From GW2011-AR15 sp964428335 (GTDB taxonomy: Archaea > Nanobdellota > Nanobdellia > Woesearchaeales > GW2011-AR15), in contig CAYRXW010000003.1 of the NCBI GenBank assembly GCA_964428335.1, positions 124,001 through 188,000 of the forward strand: a DNA stretch of 64,000 nucleotides. Reading direction: 5' to 3'. The notes below the pieces were generated by a model. The model was not told the origin of the DNA, did no database searches, and saw nothing but the letters and a program-made list of their open reading frames with translations. The translations under genes and the position numbers were made by a program. This document shows, in pieces, positions 16,497 through 24,973 of the stretch. How positions within the stretch are numbered: the stretch's first letter is position 1; each line of letters opens with the position of its first letter.

Positions 16497-18135
16497 CTGC
16501 GAGTTTTATTGCATTAATGCATGCTAAAGATTTTTTCCCCGTTTCCTCAAACTCTTTCTCTGGAACGGAGTCATAGACTATCCCTGCTCCTGCCCTTATA
16601 TATGCCATATCGTTTTTTATTGTCATTGCCCTGATTATTATGCAGGAATCCATGTCTTTACTTGGAGTGATATAAAGAACCGAGCCACCATAGAAACCTC
16701 TTTTAGTATTCTCATATTTTCTTATGAGTTCCATAGCCCTGACCTTTGGGGCGCCTGTCAAAGTCCCCTGGTTCATTGTTGCAAGATATGCATGCAAGCA
16801 ATCAAGGTTTTTTCTCAGAACACCTTTAACATTCGATACAAGATGCATGACATGGGAATATTTCTCAACAGTGTATGATTCATCAACCAGCCTAGTTCCA
16901 GGTTCTGATATTTTTGCTACATCATTCCTTGCCAGATCAACAAGCATAGTATGTTCAGCAAGCTCTTTCTCATCTGTCTTTATATCTATCTCATATCTTG
17001 AATCAAGCTCATCATCTATCTCACCCTTGACTATGCCCCTAGGTCTTGTCCCTGCAATAGGCCGTATCTCAACAATCTTTCTGTCATTATTTCCTTCGAC
17101 CCTTATGCTCATCTCAGGGCTTGCACCAAGTAAAACAGAGGAACCAAAATTCTCATAGAACATATATGGAGAAGGGTTGATTTTTTTGAGCGACTTATAG
17201 ATATCAAAGGGCTCTGAGCAGAAAGAATAATTTATTGTCCTTGAATAAACGCATTGGAAGATATCTCCATTATTGATGTGCTCTTTTATCTTTTTTACAT
17301 TTGAGATGAACTCTTCTTTTGTTATGTCTGATGAAATTTCATTTATCTTATTTGCATCATGTTCCAGATTTTTTTTAATCTCTTTTTTATCCGAATTCAA
17401 TGCATCTTCGTAATTTCCTATTTTTTTAAGGCACTCATCAAATAGTTTTTCATGGTTTTCATCAGTCTTTATTGCATTTGCGACAAAATATGTCTCTTTT
17501 TTTTCATGGTCAACAAAGAACAGGTTATCAAGGAAAAAGAATTCATAATCATTCTCTCTGATCTCATCTGCCTTATCTTTCGGAAGGTCTTCAAACTGGT
17601 CAATGAAATCATATGAAAATGCCCCGAATAATCCTCCGTAGCATACAAAAGGCTTGAAGATCGGCTGGAATTTGAATGCTAAAATCCTGATGATATCGAT
17701 ATGTGTTTTTAGGTTTAGCCTTTCTTGTTCAGAGACGTTTTTTCTCTGTGGCTTCAGTGTCCCTTTTATCTCATTTTCTTTAATTATTATTCTATCGCAA
17801 AAATCAAAATCATTCTTTATGAACTCAAGAATCCTTTCTCCAAGTTCATTCAGGGCTTTTATTGAAAATCTTTCTTTTTTTCCTGAAAATCTGATGCAAG
17901 GATCAGCGCTTCCGATGCTGTTCTCTCCGTATTTTTTCACAACTTTTGCAGATTCTAAAAAAAGGCAGTTTTCTTTCCTTCCGTAGTCAGATATCTTTTC
18001 AAATAAATCAGCAGGATCTATTGCTCTATCTATTTTCTTATATAACGGGACAATGCTCCCTACCTTTACCTGCTGCAGCAGATTTTTGAAATAATCCGTG
18101 TTTCCGTTTAATGCGTAGTTTTGATTTGATTTCAT
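16480..18135 (-). CDS. trpE: anthranilate synthase component I
   Basis: Converts chorismate to anthranilate, 551 residues. The N-terminal domain has LFLESAK, corresponding to the LLES tryptophan-feedback site, so end-product inhibition is likely. The catalytic domain has RPIAGTRPRG, DLARND, YSHVMHLVS, TLTGAPKVRAMELI and the terminal GAGIVYDSVPEKE. ATG 18135 is preceded by AGGTGA about 7 nt away. It is the first gene of the ten-gene trp operon and divergent from the ACT-domain gene. Confidence 0.96.
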   Translation of the reverse strand: MKSNQNYALNGNTDYFKNLLQQVKVGSIVPLYKKIDRAIDPADLFEKISDYGRKENCLFLESAKVVKKYGENSIGSADPCIRFSGKKERFSIKALNELGERILEFIKNDFDFCDRIIIKENEIKGTLKPQRKNVSEQERLNLKTHIDIIRILAFKFQPIFKPFVCYGGLFGAFSYDFIDQFEDLPKDKADEIRENDYEFFFLDNLFFVDHEKKETYFVANAIKTDENHEKLFDECLKKIGNYEDALNSDKKEIKKNLEHDANKINEISSDITKEEFISNVKKIKEHINNGDIFQCVYSRTINYSFCSEPFDIYKSLKKINPSPYMFYENFGSSVLLGASPEMSIRVEGNNDRKIVEIRPIAGTRPRGIVKGEIDDELDSRYEIDIKTDEKELAEHTMLVDLARNDVAKISEPGTRLVDESYTVEKYSHVMHLVSNVKGVLRKNLDCLHAYLATMNQGTLTGAPKVRAMELIRKYENTKRGFYGGSVLYITPSKDMDSCIIIRAMTIKNDMAYIRAGAGIVYDSVPEKEFEETGKKSLACINAIKLAGESDE

Positions 18136-18340
18136 ATTGATTTCACCTAAATGATTTTAAATTAAACAATAGACAATGAGAAAACCTAACGCCAACTGAC
18201 AGGACAACTATCAGAACCTAAAAATCCACATTCTTCTGAACTATTTATCTTATCCATATTCCAAAGGACAAGCATATTATATTTAAAGCATATGTCAAAT
18301 TTAGTTAATTTTATTAATAAAAGTCATATTTTAATATAAA
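18136..18340. promoter_or_regulatory. divergent control region between trpE and the ACT-domain gene
   Basis: This 205-nt region must hold the trp operon promoter. On the minus strand a TATA-like AAATATAA element near 18275-18285 would place the transcript start near 18255 and give a leader of roughly 120 nt. The leader contains a tiny frame, MWIFRF then stop (18231 to 18211), with one Trp codon. It also has a weak imperfect hairpin (CTGAT...GTCAG) near 18196-18214. On the plus strand an AT-rich element at about 18309-18320 fits a leaderless start at 18341. No TGTACA-type TRP box is seen. Confidence 0.5.
18211..18231 (-). other. putative trp leader mini-ORF (one Trp codon)
   Basis: ATG-TGG-ATT-TTT-AGG-TTC-TGA lies about 75 nt before the trpE start. 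With only one Trp codon and no clear antiterminator/terminator pair, it may be chance. Confidence 0.15.
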
Positions 18341-18967
18341 ATGTCACAAATTGAAGTTGAATTTCAGAGATTATTGAGCAAGAAGCCAGAGATAGAGAAG
18401 TGCTATTCTGAAGGACTGATAAACAGGAGAGCGTTGGCAAGGTATCTGATTGAAATTAAGGTTGCGAAGGCCAATCAGATGGATGCTATCATCGCAATGC
18501 TAAGAAGGTACGATTTCAAAAAAAGTGAAAATGCAAGAACTATTTTTAAGGATATAAAAACAAGCATAAAAGATAACCTTGTTATCCTCACTTTCCAAAA
18601 AGAGCAGGAGCTTCTAAACCACATCAGCAAGGTTGTAAGCCAGACTAATTATAACCTATCTGAAACATTAAAGGTCATTGTTGGGACAACAAATGTTACA
18701 ATTATAATAGATAAAGAGAAGGAGAAGCAGCTTAAATTGAATTTCGAATTGCTGCAAAGAATAGATAATATATCAGAATTAAGTTTGCAATTCCCAAAAA
18801 AAGCAATCAATTCAAAGGGGATAATCTCTTATGTTACAAGGGAGCTTGACATTCATGATATCATTATTTCTGAAATGCTTACTGCAAGCTCTGAACTTCT
18901 GGTTTATCTCGATGAAAAATATGTTATAAAAGCTTATTCACTGATAAAAGAATTAGTAAAAAATTAA
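18341..18967 (+). CDS. ACT-domain protein, candidate amino-acid-responsive regulator
   Basis: Protein of 208 residues. The N-terminal ~65 residues look helix-turn-helix-like (INRRALARYLIEIK, then a basic segment). Two ACT-type units follow at about 75-135 and 140-208. The second closely follows the aspartokinase-type ACT pattern: PKKAINSKGIISYVTRELD, IIISEMLTASSELLVYL, EKYVIKAYSLIKEL. ACT domains bind amino acids to control enzymes or regulators. No catalytic domain is present. Lying divergently from trpE, it is a plausible tryptophan-sensing regulator, but that role is inference; similar archaeal proteins are not characterised to my knowledge. Confidence 0.7.
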   Translation: MSQIEVEFQRLLSKKPEIEKCYSEGLINRRALARYLIEIKVAKANQMDAIIAMLRRYDFKKSENARTIFKDIKTSIKDNLVILTFQKEQELLNHISKVVSQTNYNLSETLKVIVGTTNVTIIIDKEKEKQLKLNFELLQRIDNISELSLQFPKKAINSKGIISYVTRELDIHDIIISEMLTASSELLVYLDEKYVIKAYSLIKELVKN

Positions 18968-18976
18968 CACAACCGG

Positions 18977-19003
18977 AAAAGAGTATCATCTGTATACTCT
19001 TTT
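18977..19003 (+). terminator. hairpin after the ACT-domain gene
   Basis: A perfect 10-bp inverted repeat, AAAAGAGTAT and ATACTCTTTT, with a 7-nt loop. It ends in four T residues and starts 10 nt after the ACT-domain stop codon. It probably ends that transcript before the promoter of the surface-protein locus (ATTTAAAC near 19018-19026). Confidence 0.6.
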
Positions 19004-19087
19004 CTATAGTGGAAAACTATTTAAACCTGTTTCACTGCGGAATAATAATACTAATACAATATAATATAGGTGGGGTAAGGGTACAAA

Positions 19088-22000
19088 ATGAAATATTCTA
19101 AAAAAGGTCAGATGTCTCTATTTTTGATTGGCGGTATTGTTCTTGTGCTTTTGGTTGCAGGCATGTATATGTTCTCAAGGCCAAAAGCAGAGCAGCTCAA
19201 GGATGCAAATTTCCAGAGCCAGAATCAGGGAGCACCTGAAGAATTTGTTGAAAGCTGTGTTGAGGAAACTTCAATCAATGCGATAGACAACTATGGCCTT
19301 AACGACCCATCTTACCTGCAGGCTTACTTAGATGCAAACCTGCAGAAATGCACTGAAAGTATGAACGTCTACAAAGAAGAAGGATATACTGTTTTAGAAT
19401 CTGCCCCGGAATCTAAAATTACAATAAATGATGAGACTGTGCTTTTTGATGTAATTTACCCTGTAAAACTAACAAGGGATTCAGAAGAAATAAACCTTGA
19501 AAAATTTTCTTTTACATATAAGAGAAGCAGCACCTTAAACCTTGAGGAAGGAATTGCAGAAAAAGGTTCAACCTTAAGAGCAACTGATGGCAATGCAATG
19601 CTTCATTTTTCATATGACACAAGACTTACAGACTGCCAAAGCGGTGAAGCAAGGGAAGATTTGCAGCTGAAAGTGCTTGATAAAAATGAAGAAGGGCAAA
19701 GCAATTCTGTAGTTGTATCTGAAGTCATTTATGACGGGCTTCCAGACTGCACTGTTTTTGATAACCCGGCAGAGCTTAGCATAGCAGTTCCTGAAAGATT
19801 ATTGGCTGGCTATAATCCAGATGTACTTACAGTAGCTTACTATGATGAACCTACAGGAGTTTGGATATCTGTACCAACAGAATATGACGAGAAGACATCA
19901 ACATTTATAGGATATATAGATCATTTCACAAAATATTCAGTAGTGGTTTGTGGATCAAGAAGTTCAAATAAGGGAGATTACATGATTCCAGCTGACGGAG
20001 TTTCCAATGGTGTGTTTTCTGATCAGTTTGGAGACTTATGCGAGCCAGTACACTGGAACTATAACATTGGTGAAGGCAATGTACTTGATATCAATTCAAT
20101 CCATGTTGCACCAGAATATATGGGTGGTTTTAGTTGTGAAGAGCTTGAAGGGATGACAAATGTTCCACAGCTTGCAGCATCAGACTGCACAGATCCAGGA
20201 AATGAATATGTAAAAGACTGGGATATGGATGATGCGCAAGGCTTTATGAACTATGATTTTCAAATAAAATATAAAAATGCTGTAGATGGTCGTGAAATTG
20301 TGCCTACTGATGCACAAATAAGTTACTTATCACCAATTGCCCAAGCAGCAAGTTTGCAGTGCATGGTTTCTTGTGCTGTATACTCAGTTAAAAAAATAAA
20401 AGAAAAGTTCCCAGAATGGAGTGTTGAGAACTATATAAGCGGAGATTCTCTAAGAGATGGCACAACACTTCACTGTATCATGAATCTTGCGGAAACGGCA
20501 TCAACAACAGATGATTTATATGATTTTGCTGGAACAGTATGTGATACAGCAGCTTATGAATCTGGTGGTGTAGCATATGAACTTAATAATCTTGAAAATG
20601 ATGCTGCAAAAGTCAAATATGCTGAAGCAAATGGCGAGCTATCCATGGAATGGGTAAAAGTCAACTATGATGAAGAACTGGAAACGTCAATCTATAATGA
20701 AGGAGACAAAGTTGCTTTCTTTGCAACACCAAAAACATTCGGAATGACTGTCTCATCAGACATCTCACCTTTTGTAAGGGATGCTACAACAGGCGTTGTG
20801 ACTTTCACACCTGAAAATTCACCATACAAAGGTTCAGGTGTTTTGGAATTTGACGTTTTGGAAGATGGAGATGCGTGCCTAAATTCAGAAGATTATGAGG
20901 TTGAGGCATGGCTGTTAAAGAGCCCTGTTCAGGCAGGACTTCCGACAGGCTGCAACAGTGACAAGGATTTTGACAGGCAGTGTTTCCCAAAAGCACATCC
21001 AAACCCAGATGATGGCTCATGGAGACTTACAAAAAGGACAGGGTGTATTGAACCAACACCTAACAGAGATGCAGTTGAGATGCAGTACAGGCCTTATGTA
21101 TGCTATGAAAAAGCAAAGCCAGAAGGGTCAGAAACAGAAAGTTCAGGAGGAATCCAACTAGCTAAAAATATCGGAAATGCACTGCCGATTGTAACACCAC
21201 TTAAAACTTTTATCACTGAATACAAGGCAAGAGAACTAAAACTGACACCAGGGGATGAAGAAGCATTATATCTTATGGATTATAAATATAAAACAGGAAA
21301 TCCTTCTCTTATGGTGTATGATGAAGCATGCTCAGATGCATGCAAATGGACATTAAATCCTGAGGCTGCGACAACTAAAACAAATGAAGGAAAAATAATT
21401 GCAGGAAAAAACACACTTCAGGTTGAAGTTGCAAACATAAAAGATGCATGCATGTATGCAAAAGGATATGTGCAGATCAAAGGAAGCGGAGTAGGAGGAT
21501 TAGATGAATGTGGGGCTACAATACAGAACAGGATTAATTACCTTGCTGGATGTGGCTTAGGAAATACAGGGGGAACTAAAGATAAACAGTATAACTGTTT
21601 AGGAAGACTTAGGCAGCTTATAACTGAAAATAACCCAAACCCATCAGATCCAAGTTATCCACAAAAAATTTCTTTATGTGAGCTTGATGCACCAATGCCA
21701 GGAACAGAAGGAAAGTCATTTGTCCAGAATTTGATGGAAAAAGATGCAAGCTTAGCAAGCCTTTGTGAAGGAGTTGATTTTAGCGAAGATTCAAGCGGAG
21801 GAGTTTGCGTAGGCACAAAGAAAATGTGCAGGGATACATTAGATCCAGGAACAGACAGCGGATGTACCTGCGGGACAGAAGTATATAACACTTCAAATCC
21901 AGCTATGGCTAACCTTAAAGTATGCTGCCCTGCAAATGACATTAACCCTGATGCAATAGATGCATTAATGCAGCAGGGAACAGGAGTACAGTGCAGGGGA

Positions 22001-23296
22001 GAATCAACACTTGGGGACTGTGAAGGTGGAATAAAGAACGGAGAAATGGTCTTCCTTGATTCAGATTCAGCAGTACCAGGAGATGAACAGTGCAATATCT
22101 GCAGTTTTGGAGACTTTATCCAGCAAGATATAAGCAAATGCAAGCCAGAAGTTCCAGGAGAATCGCTTTGCGATCCAAATATCTATTCACTGGAATATGA
22201 TGAGTTAGGAAACAGCCCTTCAAGGTGCATACTAAGTAATGGAAAAGTTTATGCAGGATACTGCACTGAAGGTGGAGAAGATGCAATCGGGGCAGAATGT
22301 AAGCCAGACGGAGAAGGAAAATGCACACCTTTAGGCAATGGGAAATATTCATGCTGTGATGCAGGAGTCTGTACAAATGGAGAAGTTGAATCATCTGTTC
22401 GTGTCATAGATGCTCCTCAAGCTCAAACAGTAACAACAGCAAATGATTTTGATGGTTTTGAAAGGACATTATCAAATGACTATTGTGGATTAAATGTTGA
22501 CAAGCTTTGCGACGATGCAAATGGATGTATATGTCCTGCAGCATGCGGATACAAGCATATAATTAAAGGTCAGCCTTGTCCTTATGATGCAAATATCCAG
22601 ATACCACCTGAGCTTCTTCCACCTGAAGGAATTGAGACAACAGAAGATTTATGGGAAGCTGATGATGCACAGGAAGATTTGGTTTATCTGAAAATCCCAG
22701 ACAGCCAAATTGAACAGGTTTGCAACAGGATTGGCGAAGGGTGCCCTGATGAAGATGGATGCATATGCCCAGAAGCTTGCGGAGGAATTTTGGTAGATGA
22801 ATACGATTACTGTCCTTTCTCAATTGAATGGGAAGGGTATGTGACCAAAGAAGGAGACGGTGCATTTACCTATGTTTCAACAGACGTGAAAGAAAATGCA
22901 CAGGAATGCGCAGATGCACATAATTGCTGCTTTGATGTTAATGGCTGTGAATGCAGAGATTGGACAAATCCAGATGGCAGTGATATAATTGGCGTTAAAG
23001 TTGGGTTTATGCAACCATGTGCTGATGGTGTCAAAACAGAATTAGATAATGGTGCAGAAACTTGCAACGATTTAGATGGATGTCAATCTATCTGGTCAGG
23101 AACACCGGTTGATTGTACACAAAGTTATGGTATGACATGTTTTAGTGATGGAGGAAAGACAGTATTAGATGATTGTAGTGACATATGCACAAATCCTTTA
23201 GGTTGCCAGTGTGATCAAGATGGTCCAGGAATTCAATTTCAACTTCAAGATTGCGAGAATGGCTTTAATGAAAAGTGCCTAAATGCTGCAGGTTAA
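19088..23296 (+). CDS. giant Cys-rich surface protein, N-terminal 1402 residues (ends at an in-frame TAA)
   Basis: Begins with a class III-like signal (KKGQ then a hydrophobic helix, residues 6-29), as in many DPANN surface proteins. The next ~300 residues are beta-rich with few Cys. The C-terminal half is full of Cys. The last ~260 residues carry five repeats of the form C-x(2-4)-[DE]-x-[DN]-G-C-x-C at roughly 1139, 1218, 1280, 1324 and 1366. These suggest disulfide-stabilised, possibly Ca-binding modules. A GGTGGGG ribosome site precedes the ATG. The reading frame continues in frame past the TAA with five more repeats, so the real gene is probably about 1690 codons long. First gene of the surface locus; function unknown. 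Confidence 0.8.
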   Translation: MKYSKKGQMSLFLIGGIVLVLLVAGMYMFSRPKAEQLKDANFQSQNQGAPEEFVESCVEETSINAIDNYGLNDPSYLQAYLDANLQKCTESMNVYKEEGYTVLESAPESKITINDETVLFDVIYPVKLTRDSEEINLEKFSFTYKRSSTLNLEEGIAEKGSTLRATDGNAMLHFSYDTRLTDCQSGEAREDLQLKVLDKNEEGQSNSVVVSEVIYDGLPDCTVFDNPAELSIAVPERLLAGYNPDVLTVAYYDEPTGVWISVPTEYDEKTSTFIGYIDHFTKYSVVVCGSRSSNKGDYMIPADGVSNGVFSDQFGDLCEPVHWNYNIGEGNVLDINSIHVAPEYMGGFSCEELEGMTNVPQLAASDCTDPGNEYVKDWDMDDAQGFMNYDFQIKYKNAVDGREIVPTDAQISYLSPIAQAASLQCMVSCAVYSVKKIKEKFPEWSVENYISGDSLRDGTTLHCIMNLAETASTTDDLYDFAGTVCDTAAYESGGVAYELNNLENDAAKVKYAEANGELSMEWVKVNYDEELETSIYNEGDKVAFFATPKTFGMTVSSDISPFVRDATTGVVTFTPENSPYKGSGVLEFDVLEDGDACLNSEDYEVEAWLLKSPVQAGLPTGCNSDKDFDRQCFPKAHPNPDDGSWRLTKRTGCIEPTPNRDAVEMQYRPYVCYEKAKPEGSETESSGGIQLAKNIGNALPIVTPLKTFITEYKARELKLTPGDEEALYLMDYKYKTGNPSLMVYDEACSDACKWTLNPEAATTKTNEGKIIAGKNTLQVEVANIKDACMYAKGYVQIKGSGVGGLDECGATIQNRINYLAGCGLGNTGGTKDKQYNCLGRLRQLITENNPNPSDPSYPQKISLCELDAPMPGTEGKSFVQNLMEKDASLASLCEGVDFSEDSSGGVCVGTKKMCRDTLDPGTDSGCTCGTEVYNTSNPAMANLKVCCPANDINPDAIDALMQQGTGVQCRGESTLGDCEGGIKNGEMVFLDSDSAVPGDEQCNICSFGDFIQQDISKCKPEVPGESLCDPNIYSLEYDELGNSPSRCILSNGKVYAGYCTEGGEDAIGAECKPDGEGKCTPLGNGKYSCCDAGVCTNGEVESSVRVIDAPQAQTVTTANDFDGFERTLSNDYCGLNVDKLCDDANGCICPAACGYKHIIKGQPCPYDANIQIPPELLPPEGIETTEDLWEADDAQEDLVYLKIPDSQIEQVCNRIGEGCPDEDGCICPEACGGILVDEYDYCPFSIEWEGYVTKEGDGAFTYVSTDVKENAQECADAHNCCFDVNGCECRDWTNPDGSDIIGVKVGFMQPCADGVKTELDNGAETCNDLDGCQSIWSGTPVDCTQSYGMTCFSDGGKTVLDDCSDICTNPLGCQCDQDGPGIQFQLQDCENGFNEKCLNAAG

Positions 23297-23335
23297 CAAA
23301 CACCCTCTGGAGAAAGTAACCCCTCTGGGGGGTCT

Positions 23336-24157
23336 GTGGGATTTGAACCAGTTTTAGAGATAGACTGTAGTTCTTATGCCCACACCTCTTTTCTTTGTAC
23401 TTCTGAATATGGTTGTAAGTGTATAAACTGTGAAAAAAGCATTGCAATAAAAGGAGAATATTGTCAGGGAAATGGAATTAAAAAAACACTTGACTGTGTT
23501 GAAGAGAGAGCATATTATTGCGATGACATAAATGGATGCATATGCACTGAGCAATGTGAATCTCCTTTTGATTTCAGGATTAAAGGACATTACTGCCAGG
23601 GAAACGGGGAGCAAAGCCTGGTTTTATGCGCCAATGAAAACCAGATCTATAAATGTGAAGATTTTGATGGTTGTGTATGCGATTTAGATTGTGAATTTCC
23701 AGGCAGCGTAATAAAAAACGGTAATTGCCAGGGTGACAACTTAAATGAAATATTATATTTTAAACCAGGTGAAGTTTCTAAGGCATGCACAGATACAGAC
23801 GGCTGCATATGCCCTTATTCTAACCAGCAGGGTCCTCCTGAAGTTCCAAAAGGAAGTACTTGTGGAAATACCTTGATTACAACAGGACAGACCTGCCTTC
23901 ATGAATCCTGCGCATGCTTGAATGAAAACCCATTCAAGGACACGATAAACTTTATGGAACAATGCAGCAAGAAATGCAGTTTTATAACCCAGGACTGTCC
24001 GCAGAACTATGATTGCCTGCTCAATGGATTTAATTATGTATGCAAAAAAAATGAAATTGGCTATACCTACCTGAATTCAAGGGATGATTTCCAGTGTGTG
24101 TCACAGGAAGGGTGCTTTTGCGATGGCTTACTGATAGGGTTTGGCACTAAATGCTGA
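23336..24157 (+). CDS. C-terminal continuation of the giant Cys-rich surface protein
   Basis: Open frame of 273 residues from a GTG, in the same frame as the preceding gene. The 13 codons between TAA (23294-23296) and this GTG are also open and encode a Ser/Pro/Gly linker. It has no signal peptide and no good ribosome site of its own. Five further C-x-D-x-[DN]-G-C-x-C repeats occur (GCKC, NGCICT, DGCVCD, DGCICP, EGCFCD), along with three YCQGNG/NCQGDN units. The simplest reading is one gene split by a point mutation, an assembly error or stop-codon readthrough. Confidence 0.65.
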   Translation: MGFEPVLEIDCSSYAHTSFLCTSEYGCKCINCEKSIAIKGEYCQGNGIKKTLDCVEERAYYCDDINGCICTEQCESPFDFRIKGHYCQGNGEQSLVLCANENQIYKCEDFDGCVCDLDCEFPGSVIKNGNCQGDNLNEILYFKPGEVSKACTDTDGCICPYSNQQGPPEVPKGSTCGNTLITTGQTCLHESCACLNENPFKDTINFMEQCSKKCSFITQDCPQNYDCLLNGFNYVCKKNEIGYTYLNSRDDFQCVSQEGCFCDGLLIGFGTKC

Positions 24158-24173
24158 TTTTGCAAACGAAATG

Positions 24174-24181
24174 TTTAAATA
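24174..24181 (+). promoter_or_regulatory. TATA box, leaderless promoter
   Basis: TTTAAATA ends 24 nt before the ATG at 24206, the spacing expected for a leaderless archaeal mRNA. Confidence 0.65.
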
Positions 24182-24205
24182 GAATTGAGCTAATATTTCA
24201 ATCAA

Positions 24206-24475
24206 ATGAAAAAAGGAGACATTTCAATAAATACAATTGTAGTTGCTGCAATAGCACTTGTTGTCATGGTTCTTTTGATATTAATAGCGACAAATAACCT
24301 TGGGAATTTCAGGAAAAAGACACTGGACTGCCAGTCATTCCAGGGACAGTGCATCGACAGGGAAGATTCAGACATAAACTGCAACAATGATAATTTCAAG
24401 ACTATAAGATATGACCTTGCATGCTTCAATGGCAAGGATCCTGACCCAGACAAGGTCTGTTGTGTGAGTACATAG
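24206..24475 (+). CDS. small pilin-like membrane protein, Cys-rich ectodomain
   Basis: Protein of 89 residues with a MKKGDIS start and a hydrophobic helix (about 8-28), resembling a class III/type IV pilin-like signal. A short exported domain with six cysteines follows (LDCQ, GQCID, INCNN, LACFN, VCCVST). It is a paralogue of the next gene: same KKGDxSIN start and same CCV ending. It has its own TATA box and no Shine-Dalgarno. Role unknown; a minor pilin or small surface subunit is one possibility. Confidence 0.7.
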   Translation: MKKGDISINTIVVAAIALVVMVLLILIATNNLGNFRKKTLDCQSFQGQCIDREDSDINCNNDNFKTIRYDLACFNGKDPDPDKVCCVST

Positions 24476-24501
24476 CAGTTTCTTTTATTCAAATAAAAAG
24501 G

Positions 24502-24509
24502 TTTAAATA
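24502..24509 (+). promoter_or_regulatory. TATA box, leaderless promoter
   Basis: TTTAAATA ends 23 nt before the ATG at 24533, the same arrangement as for the preceding paralogue. Confidence 0.65.
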
Positions 24510-24532
24510 GCAGCTTCTATAGATATAAATTT

Positions 24533-24811
24533 ATGAAATTCATGAAAAAAAAGGGCGACATGTCAATAAATGTTGTCGTGATTGCAGCAATAGCCCTGGT
24601 AGTTCTTGTTGTGCTTATTGCAATATTCTCAGGAAGGATGAGGGGCTTTCTTGGAGGAGCAAGGGACTGCGGAACACAGAGCGGGGAATGCATAGAACGG
24701 GAAGAATGCGTGCTTCCTGAAAATACCATGATTCCAGGAACTGACTGCGAAGACCTGAACAAGGATACAGATTATGATTATGTCTGCTGTGTGCCATTAC
24801 TTAAAAACTGA
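24533..24811 (+). CDS. small pilin-like membrane protein, paralogue of the preceding gene
   Basis: Protein of 92 residues. KKKGDMSINVVV leads into a hydrophobic helix (about 11-32). The exported part has cysteines in the same order as the upstream paralogue (ARDCG, GECIE, EECVL, TDCED, YVCCVP). A second ATG at 24542 is possible; 24533 fits the TATA spacing. The tandem duplication with separate promoters suggests independent expression of two variants. Confidence 0.7.
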   Translation: MKFMKKKGDMSINVVVIAAIALVVLVVLIAIFSGRMRGFLGGARDCGTQSGECIEREECVLPENTMIPGTDCEDLNKDTDYDYVCCVPLLKN

Positions 24812-24838
24812 TTATTTTTCTTCTTTTATTCGAAAAGA

Positions 24839-24846
24839 TTATAAAG
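24839..24846 (+). promoter_or_regulatory. TATA box before the 12-gene surface operon
   Basis: TTATAAAG ends 22 nt before the ATG at 24869. It is the only clear promoter before the tightly overlapping genes that run to 36541. Confidence 0.6.
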
Positions 24847-24868
24847 CGAGAAACGAGCTAATTATTTA

Positions 24869-24973
24869 ATGAAAGCCCAGATGAACCATAACTTTGTTGT
24901 TGTGCTTATTTTACTTATCATGCTTTTGACTGTGCTTGTCATTGTGCTTCAGAAAGGGATGCAGCTGAAATGA
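24869..24973 (+). CDS. 34-residue single-span microprotein
   Basis: Encodes 34 residues: MKAQMNHN, then about 19 hydrophobic residues (FVVVLILLIMLL and on), then a short QKGMQLK tail. It has a TATA box at leaderless distance and its stop overlaps the next start as ATGA. Those two signals make it a likely real gene despite its size. It is probably a small membrane subunit of the locus. Confidence 0.6.
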   Translation: MKAQMNHNFVVVLILLIMLLTVLVIVLQKGMQLK

